From the NCBI GenBank assembly GCA_003133075.1, contig PKZN01000033.1, positions 1 to 10,766 of the forward strand: a stretch of 10,766 nt of DNA. Direction: 5' to 3'. This document shows positions 5,985 through 10,766 of this stretch, piece by piece. Position numbers and translations under genes: made by a program. Numbering within the stretch: position 1 is the first letter of the stretch; each line of letters starts with the position of its first letter. This DNA is from Acidimicrobiaceae bacterium (GTDB taxonomy: Bacteria; Actinomycetota; Acidimicrobiia; Acidimicrobiales; RAAP-2). The notes under the pieces are model-generated. The model was not told the DNA's origin and did not search any database. It saw only the letters and a program-made list of their open reading frames with translations.

Positions 5985-7097
5985 TTGTTCTTCGCGACTC
6001 GAGCGGCGCAGTTTCCTCGCCGCGGGTCGCTCCCTTACCGCACTCGCGCCTGGTTCGCCCTCGGGGTCGCCCTCGTGATCGTGGGCGGTACCGCTGTACC
6101 GGCCGCCGTCGCGACGACCAAGCACGAGAAACTCACCTCAACCCGTGTGACCCACGCGCTCGCGGGCACCACCGTGCCGGGGACGCACTGCCCCGTGTTT
6201 CCCGCGGACAACGTGTGGAACACCCCGATCACCACGCTGCCGGTCGATCAGGACAGTGCCACGTGGCTCGCCTCACTCGACGCCGCTTCGACCTCGCTAC
6301 ACCCCGACTACGGGCCGTCGGGTACGCCGAGCGAGCCGTACGGGATCCCCTATGAGATCGTCCCCGCCGGCACGGTGTTCACGCACGTTACGTTTCTCTA
6401 CGCCAGCGAGAGCTATCGCGGGCTCTACCCACTGAGCGCCGCCACGGCAATCGAGAGCGGGTCGGACCGCCACGCCTTGATGGTCGACCCCCGGAGGTCC
6501 GCGAGCTCACCCGCGTGCTCACTCTTTGAGACGTGGGACACGTACTTCGAACCGCACGGACACTCCCACGCCGGATCGGGAGCGATGTGGAACCTCAACT
6601 CGAACGCCCTCCGTCCAAGTGGCGACACGTCGGCCGACGCGGCGGGGCTCGCGATCCTGCCCGGACTGGTCAACTTCAACGAGGTCGCCGCCGGCGCCAT
6701 GGACCACGCCATCCGCTTCACCGCTCAGTGCACGCAACGGTCGTTCCTCTGGCCCGCCCGACACGAGGCCGGTCAAGCCAACAACGCGTGTCCCCCCATG
6801 GGCGCTCGTTTTCGACTCAACGCGTCATTCACGTTGCCGAGTTCGAGTTGCGCCCGGTTCTGTCAAACGGTGCTCTCGACGATGAAGACCTACGGGTTGA
6901 TCCTCGCCGACAACGGGAGCAACTGGTACTTCCAGGGCACCGCCGATCGACGCTGGACCTACAGCGAGGTCGATCAATTAAAGGCCATTCCCGCGAGTCA
7001 GTTCGTCGCGGTCGACGAATCGTGTTTGATGGTCAACCCCAATTCAGGCGAGGCCCTGCAGCCCGGCACCGCGGCGTACGTGGCGAGCTGCGGCTAG
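5985..7097 (+). CDS. Secreted protein of unknown function
   Basis: The protein has 370 residues. A basic N-terminus (PRRGSLPYRTR) is followed by a hydrophobic stretch (about 22-41) and an AVA-T signal-peptidase-like site near residue 43, so export is likely. The mature part begins HCPVFPADNVWNTPI and contains conserved-looking blocks: HAGSGAMWNLNSNALRPSG, GLAILPGLVNFNEVAAG, PPMGARFRLNASF and YGLILADNGSNWYFQG. Eight cysteines, all in the mature part, could form disulfides. I recall similar blocks in actinobacterial proteins labelled hypothetical, but I cannot name a domain or activity. The start is TTG 5985, the codon directly after the TAA of the DksA-like gene and in the same frame. No clear Shine-Dalgarno is present. 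The next in-frame start (GTG 6075) would destroy the signal peptide, so the TTG is the best reading. Confidence 0.8.
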   Translation: MFFATRAAQFPRRGSLPYRTRAWFALGVALVIVGGTAVPAAVATTKHEKLTSTRVTHALAGTTVPGTHCPVFPADNVWNTPITTLPVDQDSATWLASLDAASTSLHPDYGPSGTPSEPYGIPYEIVPAGTVFTHVTFLYASESYRGLYPLSAATAIESGSDRHALMVDPRRSASSPACSLFETWDTYFEPHGHSHAGSGAMWNLNSNALRPSGDTSADAAGLAILPGLVNFNEVAAGAMDHAIRFTAQCTQRSFLWPARHEAGQANNACPPMGARFRLNASFTLPSSSCARFCQTVLSTMKTYGLILADNGSNWYFQGTADRRWTYSEVDQLKAIPASQFVAVDESCLMVNPNSGEALQPGTAAYVASCG

Positions 7098-7114
7098 CGA
7101 CGCTGTACTGGCGG

Positions 7115-8239
7115 TCAGTGCCGCACGGCCGCGACGACGTCATCGCTTGAACCGATCCACTCGACTTCGACGCCGGTGGGCGTCCTCACCCGGGCGATCA
7201 GTGAACGCACCGAACGCGAGAGGTCGAGGGCGTCGATCCCCGCAGTCCCTAAAGGATTGGGGCCGTGCTCGCCCAGCACCACGGCGTAGGTCGTGATGAC
7301 GCTACTGACGAAGTTGTCCTGCGCCGCCATCACGTCACAGCCCCCCGCCGCGTTGGTGAAACCGGACTTCACCCCGACGACGTTGCCCTGACCCACGAAG
7401 GGGGTGAAGGATTCCACAACGCCCGCCACCGGTAGTGACACTTCTTGGAGGTCGACGATGCCCTGGACGACCGGCTCTTCGGTCATCAGATCGGCGGCGA
7501 GGGTGGCCTGGTCCTGCGCCGTCGAACGGTCGCCGTTAGAGATGCCCGTCACGTCGACGTAGCCGGTGTTATGGAGTCCGAGCGAGCGCGCCGCCTGATT
7601 CATCGCCGCCACGTACGTTGGCTCGTGCATCCCCGCGAGCACCACGAGCAACTGCGCGTAGTCGGCCGCCGAGTGCACGAGCATGCCGCGAAGGAGCAGG
7701 TTCTCGCACAGCGTGACGCCCGGGATGATCTTCACGCTCGAGAGATCGTTGTCGATGTCGTTGTTATAGAGCGCCACGTCAGCGGCGTTCACCGTCAGGC
7801 ACGGACCACTCTCTCCCGCGACGAGGGGCAGGCGGTGTAAGACAACCCACGCGGTCATCATCTTGGTCAAACTGGCGATCGGTACTCGAGGTTGATTTGG
7901 CGATGACGCGGCGACCGATAGTTGCGGCACGATGATCGCGGCGCTGCCTCTCGTTGGCCACATGACGTTCGGCAGCGTTGGGATCGTGGTCGTCGTGGTC
8001 GGCAGCGTCGTGGTGGTGGTGCCCGGAAGTGTCGTCGTGGTGGTGGTGGTCGATGTCGTAGTGGTTGAGGTGGTCGTCGACGTGGTCGAGGAGGTCGAGG
8101 TCGAGGTCGAGGAAGTCGCGCCAGAGTTTCCGGTCGCGGTGGCGGCGGTGGGACTCACGAGCAACCCGACCACCAGGGCACTGCCGGCCCCGAGCAACCA
8201 GAACGCGCGCCAAAACCTGGGCACGCGAGAGGGCTTCAC
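7115..8239 (-). CDS. Serine-type D-alanyl-D-alanine carboxypeptidase (peptidase S11), exported
   Basis: This 374-residue exported penicillin-binding-protein-like enzyme is predicted to remove the terminal D-Ala of peptidoglycan pentapeptides. A signal sequence or membrane anchor (about 12-35) is followed by a Ser/Thr/Pro linker (about 43-90) and the S11 domain. The SxxK motif is SLTK (123-126, nucleophile Ser123), within PIASLTKMMTAW. The third motif is KSG (291-293) in place of KTG, a conservative change. The second motif, normally SxN, reads S190-A-A192 in HSAADYAQLL, so the usual Asn is absent. A downstream block, AMNQAARSLGLHNTGYVDVTG, is typical of the family. GTG 8239 is the first in-frame start after an upstream stop and has no Shine-Dalgarno. 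TAAATT lies 6 bases before it, so the mRNA may be leaderless. The gene is divergent from the L,D-transpeptidase. Confidence 0.92.
   Translation of the reverse strand: MKPSRVPRFWRAFWLLGAGSALVVGLLVSPTAATATGNSGATSSTSTSTSSTTSTTTSTTTTSTTTTTTTLPGTTTTTLPTTTTTIPTLPNVMWPTRGSAAIIVPQLSVAASSPNQPRVPIASLTKMMTAWVVLHRLPLVAGESGPCLTVNAADVALYNNDIDNDLSSVKIIPGVTLCENLLLRGMLVHSAADYAQLLVVLAGMHEPTYVAAMNQAARSLGLHNTGYVDVTGISNGDRSTAQDQATLAADLMTEEPVVQGIVDLQEVSLPVAGVVESFTPFVGQGNVVGVKSGFTNAAGGCDVMAAQDNFVSSVITTYAVVLGEHGPNPLGTAGIDALDLSRSVRSLIARVRTPTGVEVEWIGSSDDVVAAVRH
7970..8113 (-). repeat. Low-complexity tract coding the Ser/Thr/Pro linker of the carboxypeptidase
   Basis: This imperfect triplet array encodes alternating Ser-Thr, then runs of Thr broken by LPG, LP and IP. 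Near its 5' coding end (plus-strand 8091-8108) there are three perfect copies of GAGGTC. The tract spaces the enzyme domain away from the membrane, and its repetitive DNA could change length by replication slippage. Confidence 0.75.
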
Positions 8240-8245
8240 CGCATT

Positions 8246-8251
8246 AATTTA
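8246..8251 (-). promoter_or_regulatory. Candidate -10 element for a leaderless carboxypeptidase mRNA
   Basis: TAAATT on the minus strand fits the TANNNT pattern and ends exactly 6 bases before GTG 8239. Transcription would therefore start at or next to the start codon. No Shine-Dalgarno is present, which agrees with a leaderless message. No convincing -35 hexamer is visible. Confidence 0.4.
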
Positions 8252-8413
8252 CTTGCCAGAACGAATGACCTGGAGTCGGCTCTAACCCTGAACGTGACTC
8301 AACACCTCGCCTCAGAACGTCGAGCGACCCTCGAGTTCCATTCGGGAGCAATGGACGCGACGCGATCGGATTCCTCGCAACACGGTGCGCGATTCGGACC
8401 TCATGGCGCAAAG

Positions 8414-8419
8414 TAACCT
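8414..8419 (+). promoter_or_regulatory. Candidate -10 element for a leaderless L,D-transpeptidase mRNA
   Basis: TAACCT fits TANNNT and ends 6 bases before ATG 8426, the same spacing as in the divergent carboxypeptidase gene. There is no Shine-Dalgarno ahead of the ATG. A weak TTCGGA lies 15 bases upstream as the only -35-like sequence. The rest of the 186-bp divergent region (8240-8425) shows no gene or strong repeat. Confidence 0.4.
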
Positions 8420-8425
8420 TGACCC

Positions 8426-9340
8426 ATGAAGTTGCCGAGCCACTGGGCTCCTTGCCTGGTGGTGACTGGTGTTATCGCCGTCAGCCTGCCCCTTGGGGCA
8501 ACGTCCGCGCAGGCGCTGCACGTCCGTTCTACGGCGGTCCCGTACTCGATTCGACTCGCGGATCAGTTCCTCGCCGCGCTTCGCTACCTTCCCGTCACGC
8601 TCGAATCGTCGAGTCCGCCGACGACGACCACCACAACGACGACAACGACGACAACGACGACGCTTCCGGGCACCACCACGACCGCAACGGTGCCGACGAC
8701 GACACTGCCCACCACCACAACGACGGTACCGACAACGACCACGACAGTTCCCCCGTCCCCGACGAAGCTGCTCGCGGGTCACTTTGTGTGGCGCTTTCCG
8801 TCCTTACCCGGGGCCTTGCGTAGTCAGTGGAGCGTGGGCACGTTGAACGTCGTGTTCCAAGGTGCCCTGATGCGATTCCAGTCGGTGCACGACCTGGCCA
8901 CGACGGGCCAGATGAACGCATCGACCTGGCACGCCCTCACACGAGCAGTCATCGCTGGTCAACGTGATCCCATGAGTTACAACTACGTCTACGTCGACAA
9001 GGACTACCCGGAACATCTCAAGCTCTACGAGAACGGCCGCGTCGCCCAGACCAACCTGGTGAACACCGGTGTCTCGGATGCGCCCACCGAGAACGGCACC
9101 TACCCCGTGTACTTGCGCTTCACCGTGACCACGATGTCGGGCACGCTGCCCGACGGTCAGGCGTATCACGACCCGGGCATCCCGTGGGTCTCGTACTTCC
9201 ACGGCGGCGACGCGCTACACGGCTTCATCCGCGCCTCGTACGGCTACCCGCAAAGTCTGGGCTGTGTCGAGATGCCCTTCGCCAACGCCGCGACACTGTG
9301 GCCGCACACACCCATCGGCACGCTCGTCACCGTCGCGTAG
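8426..9340 (+). CDS. Exported L,D-transpeptidase (YkuD) with peptidoglycan-binding domain
   Basis: The protein has 304 residues. A signal peptide (hydrophobic 10-27, likely cleavage after SAQA near 30) is followed by a short region and then a Thr/Pro linker (66-110). Next comes a peptidoglycan-binding-1-like segment (about 118-177: VFQGALMRFQSVHDLATTGQ, TWHALTRAV). The YkuD catalytic domain (about 183-304) ends the protein. Catalytic residues are visible in YFHGGDALHGF (His259, His265) and SLGCVEMPF (nucleophile Cys280, bases 9263-9265). The enzyme acts outside the membrane, forming 3-3 cross-links between tetrapeptide stems or attaching proteins to the wall, and is insensitive to most penicillins. 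The start is ATG 8426. The divergent D,D-carboxypeptidase would supply its tetrapeptide donor and carries a near-identical linker, which suggests a shared location and role. Confidence 0.95.
   Translation: MKLPSHWAPCLVVTGVIAVSLPLGATSAQALHVRSTAVPYSIRLADQFLAALRYLPVTLESSSPPTTTTTTTTTTTTTTLPGTTTTATVPTTTLPTTTTTVPTTTTTVPPSPTKLLAGHFVWRFPSLPGALRSQWSVGTLNVVFQGALMRFQSVHDLATTGQMNASTWHALTRAVIAGQRDPMSYNYVYVDKDYPEHLKLYENGRVAQTNLVNTGVSDAPTENGTYPVYLRFTVTTMSGTLPDGQAYHDPGIPWVSYFHGGDALHGFIRASYGYPQSLGCVEMPFANAATLWPHTPIGTLVTVA
8621..8752 (+). repeat. Low-complexity tract coding the Thr/Pro linker of the L,D-transpeptidase
   Basis: This ACN-rich triplet array encodes a run of fourteen Thr, then LPG, TVP, TLP and TVP spacers between shorter Thr runs. 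Silent variation among the Thr codons keeps the DNA from being a perfect repeat, which indicates selection on the protein more than recent slippage. The same LPG/LP punctuation occurs in the carboxypeptidase linker. Confidence 0.75.
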
Positions 9341-9350
9341 GTACCTCGGC

Positions 9351-9384
9351 TAACACTCGCGCCACGACGTCGTCGCGCGAGTTA
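9351..9384. terminator. Hairpin between convergent genes, likely bidirectional terminator
   Basis: ACTCGCGC (9355-9362) pairs perfectly with GCGCGAGT (9375-9382). Inside, after one mismatch, lies the inner palindrome ACGACGTCGT (9364-9373). The outer TAAC (9351-9354) can add pairs to GTTA (9381-9384) with a small bulge. The hairpin sits in the 52-bp gap between the L,D-transpeptidase stop and the stop of the small coiled-coil protein gene, so it could end transcripts from both sides. Confidence 0.65.
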
Positions 9385-9392
9385 GACCGGTC

Positions 9393-9737
9393 CTAGAGTT
9401 TGAAGCCACCTTCGGGCGTCGTCTCGGTGTCGGGCGCGGTGCCGCTGTCGGGCGTCGCGTCGCTCTCGGGGGTCGAAGCCACATCGGCGTCCATCGGCCC
9501 GTTCTGCGCTTCGAGGTCGGTGAGTTCCTTCACGATTCGCTCAACATCGGCGTTGGTGTCCGCAGTCGCCGTGCCCGACTTCTGGGCGTAGACCGCGGCA
9601 CCGAGGTCGCGCAGCAGCCCGTCCCACTTACGCTTCGCCTGGACGTCTTCTAACTTCGACTGCCCCGCCTTGCCGGCTTCTTGGGCCTTCTGGGCGAGCT
9701 GTTGCGCCTGTGCCTTCATCTTGTCCATTAACGCCAT
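9393..9737 (-). CDS. Small coiled-coil protein with acidic tail, in operon with AIM24 gene
   Basis: This 114-residue protein of unknown function is predicted to be cytoplasmic. Residues 1-35 (MALMDKMKAQAQQLAQKAQE and on) are rich in Lys, Gln and Ala and should form an amphipathic helix or coiled coil. A short conserved-looking segment follows, KWDGLLRDLGAAVYAQKSG (38-56), then another helix (about 62-78). The last 35 residues are a disordered tail rich in Asp, Thr, Pro and Ser. There are no cysteines, signal peptide or membrane segment. ATG 9737 has AGTAGG 6 bases upstream. The gene starts 18 bp after the stop of the AIM24-family gene on the same strand, so the two are probably translated from one mRNA and may act together. 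I know no characterised homologue. Confidence 0.8.
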   Translation of the reverse strand: MALMDKMKAQAQQLAQKAQEAGKAGQSKLEDVQAKRKWDGLLRDLGAAVYAQKSGTATADTNADVERIVKELTDLEAQNGPMDADVASTPESDATPDSGTAPDTETTPEGGFKL

Positions 9738-9755
9738 CTGTTGCCTACTTTCTCT

Positions 9756-10562
9756 CTAGATCCGACCGAGGAGTCCCTGTCGCACCGCACTGGTGCCACT
9801 CGCCTCTTGTTCTTCTTGGTCCTCGAACTCCTTGTGCAGTGTCGACTGCAAGATCACGGGCCCGTCGCCCGTCAAGGTAATCAGGTTCAACCCCGAACCT
9901 CCAAAGGCCGCCGTCATGATCGTCGATGCGTTCAATGCGCCGACTCGTTCCACGCTGAAGGTCACCGTGTCGCTGAAGGCGACGACCGCGCCGCCGTGTA
10001 CTTGGATCTTCCCGCCGTAGTCCTTGGGGTTGAGATCGAGCAACGTGCCCCCACCACCGAGGACGACCGTCCCCTGGCCGGTGAAGTTTTCAAAGATGTA
10101 ACCGTTCTTGCCTCGAAAACCCTGCATCATGCCCGAGAAGTCGATGTCGTACTTGACCGTGCTCTCCGCGCAGATAAACGCGCGACTCTCCGCTCGCCAC
10201 CCGACGCTCCCATCGAGTTCCAAGACGCGCACCTGACCGGGTAGGTCGCCGGCGAGTGAGACGAGACCCGATCCGCCGGCCGGCGTGAACCACTGAAACG
10301 CGAGACTCTGGCCCGAAAGGGCTCGTTTGCCGACCTCGACTGCGGTGGACATCGCGGCCTTTAAGAAGCCCCCGCCGCCCGATTTGGCTTGCTGGTTGGC
10401 CGCGTCAGCCTTGCCACCGGGCACCGAGAGGCGAGTCTCCAGCGCCACGTTGGTGGTCTTCCAGCGGAACTTGGTGGCGTCGGAGTACACCGACTGACCC
10501 TCGTTGAGCTGGCAGGTGATGTGCTGCGCGAACTCTCCGGACACCTTGCATGTGATCGTCAT
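9756..10562 (-). CDS. AIM24 family protein (PF01987-type beta-barrel)
   Basis: The protein has 268 residues and no signal peptide or membrane helix. The pattern is that of the AIM24 family: an N-terminal GE/EG-type turn (LNEGQSVYSDATKFRW), then SLAFQWFTPAGGSGLVSLAGDLPGQVRVLEL (86-116). After that come a FICAESTVKYDIDF segment, glycine-rich NFTGQGTVVLGGGGTLLDLNP (159-179), VHGGAVVAFSDTVTFSVE, and a closing LITLTGDGPVILQS (227-240). Bacterial members have no firmly established biochemical role. The yeast namesake is a mitochondrial inner-membrane protein. ATG 10562 is preceded by GAGGT 5 bases upstream. The Gly-rich insert around residues 50-68 and the acidic Glu/Gln tail (244-253) appear lineage-specific. 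It is the first gene of a two-gene operon with the small coiled-coil protein. Confidence 0.9.
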   Translation of the reverse strand: MTITCKVSGEFAQHITCQLNEGQSVYSDATKFRWKTTNVALETRLSVPGGKADAANQQAKSGGGGFLKAAMSTAVEVGKRALSGQSLAFQWFTPAGGSGLVSLAGDLPGQVRVLELDGSVGWRAESRAFICAESTVKYDIDFSGMMQGFRGKNGYIFENFTGQGTVVLGGGGTLLDLNPKDYGGKIQVHGGAVVAFSDTVTFSVERVGALNASTIMTAAFGGSGLNLITLTGDGPVILQSTLHKEFEDQEEQEASGTSAVRQGLLGRI

Positions 10563-10580
10563 CTCTCACCTCGTCCTCGC

Positions 10581-10610
10581 AGATTAGTCGCGCTCGCCAG
10601 GGCGTACCAA
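10581..10610 (-). promoter_or_regulatory. Candidate promoter of the AIM24 operon
   Basis: On the minus strand TTGGTA (10610-10605) and TAATCT (10586-10581) are 18 bases apart, a plausible -35/-10 pair. Transcription would start near 10574, leaving a 12-base leader with the GAGGT ribosome site. The remaining sequence to the right edge (10611-10766) shows no supported gene and only short GC-rich dyads. Confidence 0.35.
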
Positions 10611-10766
10611 ACGCTCCCGCCACCTTCGCCTCTCCTCGCTTGGGCCAACGCGGAGGGTTCATCCTCACCCGGGGCTCGGGACCAACGACACGTCGAGGCG
10701 ACGCCGTCGATCAACGTCCCCACGCGTCGCGCGGCGTGAAACCTAGTCGATTCATGCGACAATGAA

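Noticed and set aside
7932..8285. Plus-strand frame with long Val runs opposite the carboxypeptidase N-terminus
   Set aside because: The Val runs are simply the antisense reading of the Thr codon tract. There is no ribosome site and no domain.
8610..8760. Triplet array considered as a CRISPR or satellite repeat
   Set aside because: There are no constant repeats with unique spacers. The array lies in frame inside an enzyme gene and encodes its linker.
10559..10762. Minus-strand frame of 67 codons upstream of the AIM24 gene
   Set aside because: It begins with TTG without a ribosome site, overlaps the AIM24 promoter and leader, and has shadow-like composition. It looks non-coding.

Overview
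This 10.8 kb window looks like chromosomal DNA of a high-GC actinobacterium. The evidence is the GC-rich codon use, frequent GTG and TTG starts, and a trehalase of the type known from mycobacteria. Two cell-wall enzymes carry long threonine-rich linkers and appear to have leaderless starts. I would guess Acidimicrobiia or a related deep actinobacterial lineage, but this is an inference from style, not from a marker gene. There are no rRNA or tRNA genes, insertion sequences, integrases or CRISPR arrays, and no gene-free stretch exceeds about 220 bases.

Left part (1-4264). The C-terminal part of a NagD-type HAD phosphatase runs rightwards off the left edge. It converges on a minus-strand trehalose block: a GH15 trehalase-like hydrolase (2114-4207) followed by trehalose-6-phosphate synthase OtsA (572-2026). 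A perfect 20-bp palindrome lies between the convergent genes. The 87-bp gap between trehalase and otsA holds two interleaved inverted repeats. A perfect 22-bp palindrome sits upstream of the trehalase.

Middle part (4297-7097). Three plus-strand genes follow. The first is a membrane protein with a channel-like pore loop and a large soluble C-terminal domain. The second is a small DksA/TraR-like protein that has lost all four zinc-binding cysteines while keeping their spacing. The third is a secreted, cysteine-containing protein of unknown function that starts at a TTG directly after the stop codon of the DksA-like gene.

Right part (7115-10766). A D,D-carboxypeptidase (S11) and an L,D-transpeptidase (YkuD) are divergently transcribed. 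Both are exported and both carry nearly the same Thr/Pro-rich linker. The first would make the tetrapeptide stems that the second uses for 3-3 cross-links, so they plausibly work as a pair. After a convergent terminator hairpin comes a minus-strand two-gene operon: an AIM24-family protein and a small coiled-coil/acidic-tail protein.

Taken together the window covers trehalose turnover and envelope maintenance. No complete novel defence or mobile system is visible. The most interesting items are the cysteine-less DksA-like protein, the unusual pore loop, the matched linkers on the wall enzymes, and the dyad elements around the trehalose genes.
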